This document shows, piece by piece, positions 53,954 to 63,050 of a DNA stretch of 64,000 bases; the first letter of the stretch is position 1; each line of letters starts with the position of its first letter. The stretch covers positions 62,001-126,000 of the forward strand of contig NZ_CP016777.1 of assembly GCF_002288225.1 (NCBI RefSeq), read 5' to 3'. The notes under the pieces are model-generated. The model was not told where the DNA came from. It searched no databases and worked only from the letters and a program-made list of their open reading frames with translations. Source of the stretch: Candidatus Planktophila dulcis (GTDB lineage Bacteria > Actinomycetota > Actinomycetes > Nanopelagicales > Nanopelagicaceae). The position numbers and the translations under genes were made by a program.

Positions 53954-56059
53954 CTAGTGGGTAATCGTAAATCGCTGTAAACGCTTAGGAGCCCACCAGT
54001 TGCGCTCACCGAAGAGTCGCATCAGAGCAGGCACGAGAAGGGCACGAACGATGGTTGCATCCAGTATTACCGCGAGTGCAACACCAAAGCCCATCGATTT
54101 AATCGATGTGACACCACTTGTGATGAAAGCTGCGAATACAACAGCGAGCAAGACTGCAGCCGCAGTAATGATTCGTGCTGAACGCTGAAGGCCAGTTGCA
54201 ACTGCTTCAACATTGCTCTTACCTGCCAAGTGTTCTTCACGAATACGTGAGAGCAAGAAGAGTTCATAGTCCATCGATAATCCGAAGACAACGACGGCAA
54301 TCAAAATAACAATGGAGGTATCAAGTGTTCCCGTGAGGGTGAATGAACCCACCAGCCATTGCAGATGTCCATCGATAAATACCCACGTGAGCACACCCAT
54401 CGTCGCTGCAAGAGAGAGCACGTTGAGCAAGACTGCCTTGATTGGCAAGATGATGGAACCGGTGAAGATAAAAATCAGAACAAAAACGCTGAGTGCAATC
54501 CAACCGAGAGCCCATGGAAGTGTGGATGAGATTGCATCTTGAGAATCTGTGTAGTCAGCGGCAACTCCACCAACAAGGGCACCTTGTGGCGCTGGAATAT
54601 CTCGAATTGTGTGGATCAAGTTCTGAGCTTCGGGAGTTCTGGGCAACATTGCTTGGTATGCAACGAGTCGAACGTCCTTGCCGATTACCTCTGGCGCTGC
54701 AACGCCAATTACTCCGGAGACTGCTGCAATCTTCTTGGCATATGTTGCAACTTCACCAGTTATCTCTGCACCATCAAAGATAACTATTTCGATGGGAGTT
54801 CCAGTCTGCCCAGGAAATCTCTTATCTTGAAGTGCAGTTGCAATAGCTGCTTTATTGGTAGCGGGCAGCATTCGAGAATCACCTTGCGCGAATTTAATGT
54901 TCTGCACTGGGGCAGCAAGAACACCTAGAACTATGAGAGAGACAATTACGACAGCTGCAGGGCGTTTCATCACCATGCGTGCTGTATCAGCCCAACGCCC
55001 ATCTTCTTTAGGTGTGATTGCAGATTTTCTCACTACACCTTTATCAATTTTCTCACCCATAAGAGCAAGGATTGGTGGAAGTCCAAAAATTGCACCTATG
55101 ACTGCAATTGCTACTACTGATACTCCTGCATATCCAAATGATTTTAAGAATGGAAGTGGGAAGAAGATGAGCGAAACCATTGTGACGAGGACAGTGAGCC
55201 CAGAGTAAAAGACCGTCTTTCCTGCTGTGCCCATTGTGGTCACTACTGCATCTTCAACACTCTTTCCATGGTGGATCTCTTCGCGGAAACGATTGACCAT
55301 AAGTAAGGCGTAATCGATACCGAGTCCAAGACCCATACCTGTAGTGAGGTTGAGTGCATAGACACTGACATCAGTGAAGAGTGACAAGAGGTAGAGAATA
55401 AAGAATGCTCCCAAGATTGCGGCAACACCGACTATGAGTGGCATTGCAGAGGCAGCTAATGCACCAAAGACAAATGCAAGGAGTATGAAAGTCAGTGGAA
55501 TTGAGATTACTTCAGCTAACTTGAGATCTTTTGAAATCTTCTCTGTGATTGCGTTACCAACAACGCCAACTCCGCCTGCATAGAGAGTCAAGCCATCAAT
55601 CTTGCCGTCATATTTTTCCTGAAAAATCGCTCCGAGCCTCTGGCTTTGTGGTGTGAATGCTTCGCCTTCACCGTAGATGAGTACGAATGCAGCCTTTCCA
55701 TCAGAGGATTTCAGTGTTGCCTCACCACCAGAGCTCCAGAATGAAAGAGTCTTGGTGACACCATCTTCTTGCGACATCTTCTTTTCAAGAGCAAGAGATT
55801 TCTGTGTAACAACAGAATCTGTGACATCGGTGTTTCCCGCATCAATGACGACGACAACAGCAGGATCTTGAACCTTTAATTCATCGCGCAAGTACTCGTA
55901 TACCTTGTATGAATCACTCTTTGGGTTTGAGTAACCACCTGAATCAAGTCTGCTGAAGATCAGTGAACCAATCGCCCCTGCCAGCAGAATGCCAATGACA
56001 AAGAGTGCTACCGCCATCTTGCGATAGCGGACTAATACATGACCTAGGCGCTCGAACAT
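53954..56059 (-). CDS. MMPL-family RND transporter
   Basis: The 701-residue protein has the MMPL layout: one N-terminal helix, an outer loop domain (residues 40-170), five or six helices (about 175-330), then a second copy (helix near 370, outer loop, helices 510-690). GLGIDYALLMVNRFREE and GLSMDYELFLLSRIREE are the paired signature segments of the helix-4 and helix-10 proton path. Such pumps export lipids or drugs in actinobacteria. No partner gene is near; substrate unknown. Confidence 0.9.
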   Translation of the reverse strand: MFERLGHVLVRYRKMAVALFVIGILLAGAIGSLIFSRLDSGGYSNPKSDSYKVYEYLRDELKVQDPAVVVVIDAGNTDVTDSVVTQKSLALEKKMSQEDGVTKTLSFWSSGGEATLKSSDGKAAFVLIYGEGEAFTPQSQRLGAIFQEKYDGKIDGLTLYAGGVGVVGNAITEKISKDLKLAEVISIPLTFILLAFVFGALAASAMPLIVGVAAILGAFFILYLLSLFTDVSVYALNLTTGMGLGLGIDYALLMVNRFREEIHHGKSVEDAVVTTMGTAGKTVFYSGLTVLVTMVSLIFFPLPFLKSFGYAGVSVVAIAVIGAIFGLPPILALMGEKIDKGVVRKSAITPKEDGRWADTARMVMKRPAAVVIVSLIVLGVLAAPVQNIKFAQGDSRMLPATNKAAIATALQDKRFPGQTGTPIEIVIFDGAEITGEVATYAKKIAAVSGVIGVAAPEVIGKDVRLVAYQAMLPRTPEAQNLIHTIRDIPAPQGALVGGVAADYTDSQDAISSTLPWALGWIALSVFVLIFIFTGSIILPIKAVLLNVLSLAATMGVLTWVFIDGHLQWLVGSFTLTGTLDTSIVILIAVVVFGLSMDYELFLLSRIREEHLAGKSNVEAVATGLQRSARIITAAAVLLAVVFAAFITSGVTSIKSMGFGVALAVILDATIVRALLVPALMRLFGERNWWAPKRLQRFTITH

Positions 56060-56118
56060 AGGGTTAAGTATGTAGGATGGTGTAACCGCTATCGAATTGA
56101 AAGAACAGGTGTTCCCTC

Positions 56119-56235
56119 ATGAGCGATGTGTTTCCTACAACACCTGATGATGAACGCGACCCTCGTGAAGACCAGAAGGAAGATAAAAAGCGAGAAGAAG
56201 AGATTAAGGGCGATAAGCCCCCACACCACGGCTAA
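56119..56235 (+). CDS. 38-residue charged, disordered protein (candidate)
   Basis: The ORF encodes MSDVFPTTPDDERDPREDQK and a Lys/Glu-rich rest ending KPPHHG. No hydrophobic segment is present. Its stop shares CTAA with the convergent fmdB, as in real neighbouring pairs here, which supports it as a gene. The ribosome-binding site is weak. I do not recognise it; it may be spurious. Confidence 0.42.
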   Translation: MSDVFPTTPDDERDPREDQKEDKKREEEIKGDKPPHHG

Positions 56236-56438
56236 CTTTTATCAGTTGTAGCTGCAGGTTTTGTAACAGAATCGGTTTTATAGAAACCAGATCCTTTAAA
56301 AACAACTCCGACTGCCGAATACACCTTGCGAACTTCACCCTTACATTCAGGGCATTCAGTAAGTGGTGATTCTGAAAATGACTGGAAAGCCTCAAAGGCA
56401 TGGTCACACGCAACGCATGCATATTGATATGTAGGCAA
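56232..56438 (-). CDS. FmdB-family zinc-ribbon protein
   Basis: The 68-residue protein begins (M)PTYQYACVACDHAFE with a TTG start at 56438, and has the Cys pairs CVAC and CPEC of the FmdB/CxxC_CxxC_SSSS family, then VFKGSGFYKTDS typical of it. AAAGG stands upstream of the TTG; a longer frame to 56525 is not family-like. It is thought to bind zinc and regulate transcription; proof is poor. Confidence 0.88.
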   Translation of the reverse strand: MPTYQYACVACDHAFEAFQSFSESPLTECPECKGEVRKVYSAVGVVFKGSGFYKTDSVTKPAATTDKS

Positions 56439-56555
56439 TGTGTGACCTTTCTCTTCTCGGGTATCTATGCCTAAGTCTAAAGAAGTGAGACGATAGGTGC
56501 GAATCCGCAGGGGTTCTGAGCACAATCGCCGATGTTTAAGAGGAGCATGAAGACT

Positions 56556-57071
56556 ATGAAGAAGGTCAGCGCTATTGCAGTGGTTATAGGAGCAATTCTC
56601 TTCACGCCAATAGCTGCCTTTGCTAACTCTCTCGTTGCGACATCTCCAATGTCCGGTGCGACACTTCAGAGCGCACCGAGTGCAATTACCGTCACCACTG
56701 AAATTGCTCTCATGGATGCGGGTAATGAAATCTCTGTAACTGATCCAACGGGAGTTCGTGTCGATGATGGCGCGCTCACCATTGATGGAGTCAATGCTGT
56801 CATTGGTTTAAAGCAATTAGTGAAGACTGGAATATATACAGTCAATTATTCGTTGCTTGCCGAAAATGACATCCCACTCATTGGGAAATTTACCTTTAAC
56901 TTCGCTGAGCCAACGGTGATTGCAACAACTGCTCCTGCACCTACAAATGCACCAACTCCTTCAGGAAATAACCTTGGAACAACAATCTTTGTTCTTGGCC
57001 TTCTTGCAGCGGCAATTGTTGTGACTGTTGCACTCTCTCTTTATGCGCGAAAGCTCTATCGCGACCGATGA
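56556..57071 (+). CDS. CopC-like exported protein without copper ligands
   Basis: The 171-residue protein has a signal peptide (MKKVSAIAVVIGAILFTPIA, cleavage after AFA), a CopC beta-sandwich (VATSPMSGATLQSAPSAITV; TGIYTVNYSLLAENDIPLIGKFTF), a Thr/Pro/Ala linker and a C-terminal membrane helix. Typical CopC binds Cu with the mature N-terminal His and the His of a DGHP-type motif; here these positions are Asn and Ile, and the protein has no His or Cys at all. I choose 56556 because AGAGGAG stands ten bases upstream. It overlaps copD by ATGA. Confidence 0.82.
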   Translation: MKKVSAIAVVIGAILFTPIAAFANSLVATSPMSGATLQSAPSAITVTTEIALMDAGNEISVTDPTGVRVDDGALTIDGVNAVIGLKQLVKTGIYTVNYSLLAENDIPLIGKFTFNFAEPTVIATTAPAPTNAPTPSGNNLGTTIFVLGLLAAAIVVTVALSLYARKLYRDR

Positions 57072-58960
57072 ACCTTCTGTCAGGAAATCTGACTGCTGTT
57101 GATCCTTTGGTAAGTGCCCTTGGCACACTGAACAAATCAATCTCACTCTTTGCAGCTTTTAGTCTTGTTGGCGTATTGCTCTCACTCTCATTCTTCTTAA
57201 TAGAGCGCGAAGGTAAGTTAGAAGAGAATGCGCTTCGACTTCGCAATATTGGCAAAGTCCTTGCTGGAGTCTGGTTTCTTACCAGCGCCTTTCAAATCAT
57301 TATCACCTTAGCCAATATTTTGGGAACTTCTCTTGGTTCAGCCCTCGATCCAACAACGCTAAGTTCATTTGTGCGCCAGATTGATCTGGGCAGATTCCTT
57401 GCATTTCAAACTTTCCTCGCAGGCGTTGTCTTGATCAGCCTTACCTTTCTTCGACGAGTATTGCCTGCAACTGTTCTTCTTGGAATCTCATTACTCGCAC
57501 TTGTTTCACCAGTCTTTCAAAGTCACTCAGCATCAAGTGGATCGCACTCTTTAGCTATCGGGTCACTAGTGATTCACGTTGTTGCCCTCTCACTGTGGGT
57601 CGGTGGAGTTTTTGCTCTTGTTCTGCTCAATGATTCAGATCGCAAAGTAGCGCTACCTCGCTTTAGCCAGTTAGCTCTCTGGGCTGCAATTGCAGTGGTG
57701 GCAAGTGGACTCATTAATGCGTGGACACGACTTAACTTTGCATCCGCGTGGTCTTCTTCCTATGCGCGCATCATCATTGTGAAAGCACTCCTGACTGTTG
57801 TACTTCTTGTGATTGGTTACCGCAATAGAAAATCACTTGCTCAAGGAGATAAGACGGGATGGAATCTTCTCTCTCGAGTAATCATCGTGGAAGCGTTGAT
57901 CATGGGAGCCGTCGTTGCACTTGGTAGTTGGTTATCGGGTTCTCAACCACCGGCTGGAAAAGAGTTGCCGTTTAATGCAGCACTTTCCATTGTTGGTTAT
58001 CCAACTCCTGCTGCTCCGAATTTCACTCGATTACTGACTCTTTACGATCCAGATGCGCTCATTATCGGAATTCTCATCACACTTGTTGCTCTCTATATCA
58101 AGGGTGTAGTGATCTTGAAAAAGCGCGGTGACTCATGGCCTGTGGGTCGCACGGTTGCATTTGCATTGGGAGTTTCAGCAATGGATTTTGCAACAAGTGG
58201 TGGTCTTGGTGTTTATGCAAAGTTCTCATTTGAATATCACATGATTGCTCACATGGTCATTGGAATGGTTGCACCTATTGGATTAGTACTTGGAGCACCA
58301 ATAACGTTGGCACTTCGTACACTCCCACAAGGGCGAACACCTGAGGAGCGTGGAGTTCGCGGAATGCTGATTGCGCTCCTACATTCGCGCTACTCAATCG
58401 TGTTGACCAATCCGATAACAGCTCTTGCACTCTTTGATGGCTCACTCTTTGTTCTCTACTTCACCGATCTCTTTGGTAACTTGATGCAATCTCATGTGGG
58501 ACATCTCTTTATGAATGTGCATTTTCTTTTGGCTGGCTACCTTTTCTTCTATGTCATTATTGGAATCGACCCAAATCCGCGCAAGGTTCCGCACTTATTT
58601 CGCATAGTCATTCTCTTTGCTGCAATGAGCATTCATGCCTTCTTTGCTATTTCACTTCTTGCGACTACAACGCTGATTGATAAGGGTTACTACGGCTCTC
58701 TCAATACTCCATGGCTAGGTGATTTATTAGCTGACCAACATGCAGCCGGTTCGATTGCCTGGGGGATGGGTGAAGTTCCCATCATCTTGGCTTTGATTGC
58801 AACCTTTATTCAATGGATGCGTGATGATTCACGCGAGGCAAAGCGCATCGACCGCAATGAAGCCCGCATGGCTGCACTGGGTGAACCTGATGAACTTGCT
58901 CAATACAATAAGTACCTGAGCCAACTGCAGAGCCGCGATAAGAAAGAAGGTGGGTCATGA
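57068..58960 (+). CDS. CopD-CtaG fusion: copper import / cytochrome oxidase assembly membrane protein
   Basis: The 630-residue protein has about fourteen helices. Residues 80-300 are a CopD domain (SHSASSGSHSLAIGSLVIHVVALSLWVGGVFAL, with conserved His); residues 320-600 are a caa3-type CtaG assembly domain (SFEYHMIAHMVIGMVAPIGLVLGAP, HVGHLFMNVHFLLAGYLFF, with His pairs). Such fusions are usual in actinobacteria and supply copper to cytochrome oxidase. It is coupled by ATGA overlaps to the copC-like gene before and the acyl-CoA dehydrogenase after. Confidence 0.9.
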   Translation: MNLLSGNLTAVDPLVSALGTLNKSISLFAAFSLVGVLLSLSFFLIEREGKLEENALRLRNIGKVLAGVWFLTSAFQIIITLANILGTSLGSALDPTTLSSFVRQIDLGRFLAFQTFLAGVVLISLTFLRRVLPATVLLGISLLALVSPVFQSHSASSGSHSLAIGSLVIHVVALSLWVGGVFALVLLNDSDRKVALPRFSQLALWAAIAVVASGLINAWTRLNFASAWSSSYARIIIVKALLTVVLLVIGYRNRKSLAQGDKTGWNLLSRVIIVEALIMGAVVALGSWLSGSQPPAGKELPFNAALSIVGYPTPAAPNFTRLLTLYDPDALIIGILITLVALYIKGVVILKKRGDSWPVGRTVAFALGVSAMDFATSGGLGVYAKFSFEYHMIAHMVIGMVAPIGLVLGAPITLALRTLPQGRTPEERGVRGMLIALLHSRYSIVLTNPITALALFDGSLFVLYFTDLFGNLMQSHVGHLFMNVHFLLAGYLFFYVIIGIDPNPRKVPHLFRIVILFAAMSIHAFFAISLLATTTLIDKGYYGSLNTPWLGDLLADQHAAGSIAWGMGEVPIILALIATFIQWMRDDSREAKRIDRNEARMAALGEPDELAQYNKYLSQLQSRDKKEGGS

Positions 58961-60102
58961 GTTTAGAGAACATATTCACGCTACCCTCTGAATACAACGA
59001 TCTTCGCGATTCAGTTCGTGCTCTCTCTGAAAAAGAGATTGCACCTCATGCCCATGCAGTAGATGAAGACCATCGCTATCCACAAGAGGCACACGATGCT
59101 CTTACCAAGGCCGGACTCTTTGCAGCACATGTGCCCACTGAATTCGGTGGCGATGGCGCTGATGCACTTGCTGCATGCATCATTATTGAAGAAGTGGCAC
59201 GAGTATGTGCATCATCCTCACTTATTCCTGCAGTGAATAAATTAGGTTCATTGCCACTTATTCTTGGTGGAAATAAAGAACAGAAAGAACGTTGGCTTCG
59301 CCCATTGGCACAAGGAAAAGGTTTTTCTTACTGTCTCTCAGAATCTGAAGCAGGCTCTGACGCCTCCGCCCTAAAGACAAAGGCTGAACGCAAAGGCGAT
59401 GGATGGGTTATCAATGGAAGTAAGAAGTGGATTTCAAATGCAGGAGAATCACATTTCTATACCGTCATTGCTCAAACTGATCCTTCACTTGGATCCAAGG
59501 GCATCACAGCATTTATAGTTGAGAAATCTGATCCAGGTGTTTCATTTGGGGCGCCAGAGAAGAAGATGGGCTTTCGTGGATCTCCCACCCGTGAGGTCTA
59601 TTTCGACAATGTGAGTATTGGCGATGACCGTCGCATCAGTGAAATAGGTAAAGGTTTTTCACTTGCCATGGACACTCTCGATCACACACGCATCACTATT
59701 GCGGCCCAGGCTCTTGGAATTGCACAAGGTGCCCTAGATACTGCCAAGAAGTATTCACATGAGCGTAAGCAATTTGGCAAAGAGATCTTTGATTTCCAAG
59801 GTGTTCAATTTATGTTGGCAGATATGGCTATCGCTGTTGAGACTGCGCGCCAGATTACCTATGCAGCAGCTGCAAAGAGTGAGAGATTAGATAAGGATCT
59901 GAAGTTCTTCTCCGCCGTAAGTAAGACATATGCAACAGATGTGGCAATGAAGGTCACAACAGATGCTGTGCAGATTCTTGGTGGATATGGATATGTCTCT
60001 GACTATCCAGTTGAGCGCATGATGCGCGATGCCAAACTAACTCAGATCTATGAGGGCACAAATCAGATTCAGCGCATTGTGATTGCGCGCAATCTTCCTT
60101 AA
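58957..60102 (+). CDS. Acyl-CoA dehydrogenase
   Basis: The 381-residue flavoenzyme has SYCLSESEAGSDASALKTKAE and WISNAGESHFYTV (FAD sites), MGFRGSPTREV, the DHTRITIAAQALGIAQGALD region, and the C-terminal QILGGYGYVSDYPVERMMRDAKLTQIYEGTNQIQR with the catalytic Glu in YEGT. It oxidises acyl-CoA to enoyl-CoA. Its coupling (ATGA) to the copper gene is odd and may only reflect compaction. Chain-length specificity cannot be told. Confidence 0.93.
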   Translation: MSLENIFTLPSEYNDLRDSVRALSEKEIAPHAHAVDEDHRYPQEAHDALTKAGLFAAHVPTEFGGDGADALAACIIIEEVARVCASSSLIPAVNKLGSLPLILGGNKEQKERWLRPLAQGKGFSYCLSESEAGSDASALKTKAERKGDGWVINGSKKWISNAGESHFYTVIAQTDPSLGSKGITAFIVEKSDPGVSFGAPEKKMGFRGSPTREVYFDNVSIGDDRRISEIGKGFSLAMDTLDHTRITIAAQALGIAQGALDTAKKYSHERKQFGKEIFDFQGVQFMLADMAIAVETARQITYAAAAKSERLDKDLKFFSAVSKTYATDVAMKVTTDAVQILGGYGYVSDYPVERMMRDAKLTQIYEGTNQIQRIVIARNLP

Positions 60103-60105
60103 TTA

Positions 60106-60654
60106 CTACCTTCGAAAGCGCAGAACCAGATCTGGAGTTGCTGCTGCATTGAGCGGTTGATCCCATTCTTGGCGAGGTAAATCTTCACTCGATATCTCAT
60201 CAGGATGAATCAAACCAATAGACCATGCGCGAAGTTTTGGTAGAGCGCGGTCGTAGTAACCACCACCTTGACCTAATCGATAACCACTTCGGTCAATACG
60301 TAGTGCTGGAACAATGACGACATCGATTGTGGCAAGGTCGTTGAAGACATCACCAGCTGGTTCAAGAATTTTCTTCTTGGCAACAAGGCTAGATTTTGAT
60401 CCATCCCACTTCACCCAATCGAGTTGGTCGCCATTGATTCTGGGTAGTAGAAGAATCTTTCCCGCTTTGATAAGAGCAGTATTTAATGAAGATGTATCAG
60501 GTTCATCGCCATAAGACATATAACTTGCGATTATCTTCGCCTGTGAAATTTCAGGGGATGTAGCCAGAAATTGAAAGCTGTGTTCCATGTAACGCTCGTT
60601 ACGTTCGTGACGATATCGAGTGCGAAGTGCTGACTTTTCTTCGCTCTGACCCAT
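60106..60654 (-). CDS. 5-formyltetrahydrofolate cyclo-ligase
   Basis: The 182-residue enzyme turns 5-formyl-THF into methenyl-THF with ATP. KSALRTRYRHERNER at the N-terminus and RLGQGGGYYDRALP (the GxGGGYYDR signature) near residue 125 are diagnostic. AGGGG stands seven bases before the ATG. It diverges from the Glp-like gene as Rv0992c does from the galU-moeA1 group in M. tuberculosis, but galU is missing here. Confidence 0.92.
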   Translation of the reverse strand: MGQSEEKSALRTRYRHERNERYMEHSFQFLATSPEISQAKIIASYMSYGDEPDTSSLNTALIKAGKILLLPRINGDQLDWVKWDGSKSSLVAKKKILEPAGDVFNDLATIDVVIVPALRIDRSGYRLGQGGGYYDRALPKLRAWSIGLIHPDEISSEDLPRQEWDQPLNAAATPDLVLRFRR

Positions 60655-60699
60655 GGAAATCCCCTAGTAGTAAGTGATGTACAAGTAAGGTTAGTGATT

Positions 60700-61611
60700 A
60701 TGTCAGAACGTATGCGTGTAGATGAAGTACTTACCTCTCTTCTAGATCTATGCCGTCCTCTTGAGCCCTTTGATATGCCGCTACTTGATGCACACGATGG
60801 AACTCTCGCTGAAGATATCTATGCGGGAGAACGTCTTGTCATGAAGGCCGGCAGTCGCATTCGTTCAACCCAGATTGGTTTGGCTGCATCGATTGGCCTT
60901 GATCATCTTCCTACGCGCCCGCATCCACGCGTAGTTGTAATTTCAGCAGGTCCTGACTTAGTTGAACCTGGCATCCCACTTAAAACTGATGAAGAGTATG
61001 AAACTAACTCCTGGTTACTCACAACTGCAGTTCGTGAAGTTGGTGCAGTTGCCTATCGCGTGCACTCCATTCCTGATGATGAGTCGCAATTGCAGAGTGT
61101 GATTGAAGATCAGCTCGTACGCGCCGACCTCATCATCATTAGCGGTGAACGCCATGATGATTCATTTGATCTCATCACTCGCACCTTAGAGAAGATGGGT
61201 GAGATTAAGACTGTTGAAATCTCCATTGAATCAAGTGGCCGCCATAATTTTGGAACTATCGGACCCGATAAGACTCCGGTTGTCACACTTCCAGGTGATC
61301 CGATTGCTGCATACATCTCCTTTGAACTTCTGATCCGCCCGATGATTCGCACAATGCTTGGCACAGTAAATATCCATCGCCCATCAGTGAAGGCAAAGCT
61401 TGAGAAAGCTCTGACTTCTTCAGGCGGTAACCGTTCTTATGTGAGAGCAATTTTGAGTGAAGATGGAAAGTCTGTGGCGCCACTGAGTTCTCAAGATGAA
61501 CAGGCAACGCTTTCGGATGCTAATTGTTTTATTGCAGTTCCTGAAGGTGAAACTAGTTTGTCTGCAGGTGCGCAGGTCACTGTCGTAGTTCTTGAGCGAC
61601 GTTATCTCTAA
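60700..61611 (+). CDS. Glp-like (gephyrin/MoeA-related) protein lacking MoeA domain II
   Basis: The 303-residue protein resembles MoeA/gephyrin E but is about 100 residues shorter. After DAHDGTLAEDIY the sequence jumps straight to MKAGSRIRSTQIGLAASIGLDHLPTRPHPRVVVISAGPDL, so domain II is gone. In domain III the catalytic SGGVSxGxxD loop reads SGERHDDSFD, and KPGKPFAFG reads SSGRHNFGT; the LPGDPIAAYISF core stays. It is thus probably not a molybdenum insertase. Its place before rimJ and a glpR-like gene fits Glp, which in corynebacteria binds FtsZ and the receptor GlpR. ATG at 60700 is preferred over GTG at 60694. Confidence 0.8.
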   Translation: MSERMRVDEVLTSLLDLCRPLEPFDMPLLDAHDGTLAEDIYAGERLVMKAGSRIRSTQIGLAASIGLDHLPTRPHPRVVVISAGPDLVEPGIPLKTDEEYETNSWLLTTAVREVGAVAYRVHSIPDDESQLQSVIEDQLVRADLIIISGERHDDSFDLITRTLEKMGEIKTVEISIESSGRHNFGTIGPDKTPVVTLPGDPIAAYISFELLIRPMIRTMLGTVNIHRPSVKAKLEKALTSSGGNRSYVRAILSEDGKSVAPLSSQDEQATLSDANCFIAVPEGETSLSAGAQVTVVVLERRYL

Positions 61612-61628
61612 GCAGGTGAGTTGATCTC

Positions 61629-62201
61629 ATGTGGCCGGTAACGCTTTATGGTGATGAAATCACTCTTCGCCCGGCCCGTTTCCGAGATCGCACTGCATGG
61701 AATGATGTTCGTGCAGAAAATAAAGAGTGGCTCACTCCATGGGAGGCAACCCTTCCTGTGCTTCCGCAGGATTCACCCGCATATGAGAATCAGGGCCGAC
61801 CATCCTTCTATGAAATGGTCCATCTCCTTCGTCGCGAGGCCCGTGCTGGGCGTTCCTACTCATTTCTAATCTGGAATGAATCCAATCTCATCGGCCAGAT
61901 AACAATGGGTGGCGTTATGCATGGCGCACTTCGTGGGGCGCATATCGGTTATTGGATTGATCGAAACTATGCCAATCGCGGCTTTACTACGCAGGCGGTA
62001 AAGCTAGTCACTGCTTTTGGATTCTCTCAAATAGGGCTGCATCGCATAGAGATAAATGTGCGCCCTGAGAATGCTGCCTCCTGCAGAGTTGCCGAGAAAG
62101 CTGGGTATGTTCTAGAAGGTGAGCGCAAGGCCTTCTTACATATCGATGGTGCATGGAGAGACCATCTGTCCTATGTAAAGAGCAATGAATTAATCCAGTA
62201 A
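61629..62201 (+). CDS. RimJ/RimL-type GNAT acetyltransferase
   Basis: The 190-residue protein has an acetyl-CoA-binding core: LIGQITMGGVMHGALRGAHIGYWIDRNYANRGFTTQAVKLV, then GLHRIEINVRPENAASCRVAEKAGYVLEGERK, the classic RimJ/SpeG-like pattern. It probably acetylates a protein N-terminus. It lies between the Glp-like and GlpR-like genes, as Rv0995 does. AGGTGAG precedes the ATG. Confidence 0.9.
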   Translation: MWPVTLYGDEITLRPARFRDRTAWNDVRAENKEWLTPWEATLPVLPQDSPAYENQGRPSFYEMVHLLRREARAGRSYSFLIWNESNLIGQITMGGVMHGALRGAHIGYWIDRNYANRGFTTQAVKLVTAFGFSQIGLHRIEINVRPENAASCRVAEKAGYVLEGERKAFLHIDGAWRDHLSYVKSNELIQ

Positions 62202-62255
62202 ACCCCCCTTGAAATCCACAGAGTTACGCTCAGTCGCCTCTAACCTTTACCCATC

Positions 62256-63050
62256 ATGGCCTCAGGAATTATCTATCTAGCAATTATTGGCATGTGGGTT
62301 GCCTATTTTCTGCCACGCTGGGTACATAACAAGAATGAATTCTCCGGTAAGAGCGTCGAACGTTATAAGAGCGCACTCCGAGTAGTTGCAAGTACTACAC
62401 CGGGTGCACAAATTGGCTCTGGAGCAATTTATACAGATGTAGATCGCGCAGGACGCGTAGCACAACAACTCATGCGCCGCAGAATTATCTTCTCACTTAT
62501 TACTACAACACTTATCCTCACAACGGCAGGTGCCATCATGCAGACATTCACATACATCGCAATCGCTATTCCTGTTACTGGATTAGTTCTCTATATTGCC
62601 CATGTTCGTCGTCAAGAAAATAGCGATCGCATCACGCGCCGTCGTATGGATCAATTGCATCGCACAACCGAAGGTGTTTCACATACCAATCTTGCAGATG
62701 TGCTTACACATAATTCTCACAGTGAAGTTAAAGTCAATCAAGATCACTGGATTCCTTTGTCAGAACGCGAACTCACAGGTGTCACACTTCTTCCTAAGGG
62801 AACAGCGCAATCACGTGCTGAGTGGCAACCTAATGAGATTCCAGTTCCAACATATGTAAACGCGCCAAAGGCTGTTCAGTCAAAGCGTGTCCTTGATTTA
62901 ACCGAACCAGGTAGATGGACTGAAGAGCAAGAACGTTTAGAACGCGAAGCGCTCGCTGCAGCTGCTCCATCACGCGATGAAGTATTTGATCAACAGCTTG
63001 CAGATGAAGCAGTACAGAAGCTTCGCGAAATGCGCGCTGCTAACGAATAG
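62256..63050 (+). CDS. GlpR-like membrane protein (putative Glp receptor)
   Basis: The 264-residue protein has one N-terminal helix (residues 4-20, IIYLAIIGMWVAYFLPRW), a cytosolic stretch, two further helices (about 75-115) and a long charged C-terminal cytosolic tail with RVLDLTEPGRWTEEQERLEREALAAA. The position behind Glp-rimJ and the PRWVHNKN motif after the first helix match Rv0996 and corynebacterial GlpR, the membrane receptor of Glp at the division site. I assign it by gene order and topology; direct sequence identity to GlpR was not computed. Confidence 0.7.
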   Translation: MASGIIYLAIIGMWVAYFLPRWVHNKNEFSGKSVERYKSALRVVASTTPGAQIGSGAIYTDVDRAGRVAQQLMRRRIIFSLITTTLILTTAGAIMQTFTYIAIAIPVTGLVLYIAHVRRQENSDRITRRRMDQLHRTTEGVSHTNLADVLTHNSHSEVKVNQDHWIPLSERELTGVTLLPKGTAQSRAEWQPNEIPVPTYVNAPKAVQSKRVLDLTEPGRWTEEQERLEREALAAAAPSRDEVFDQQLADEAVQKLREMRAANE

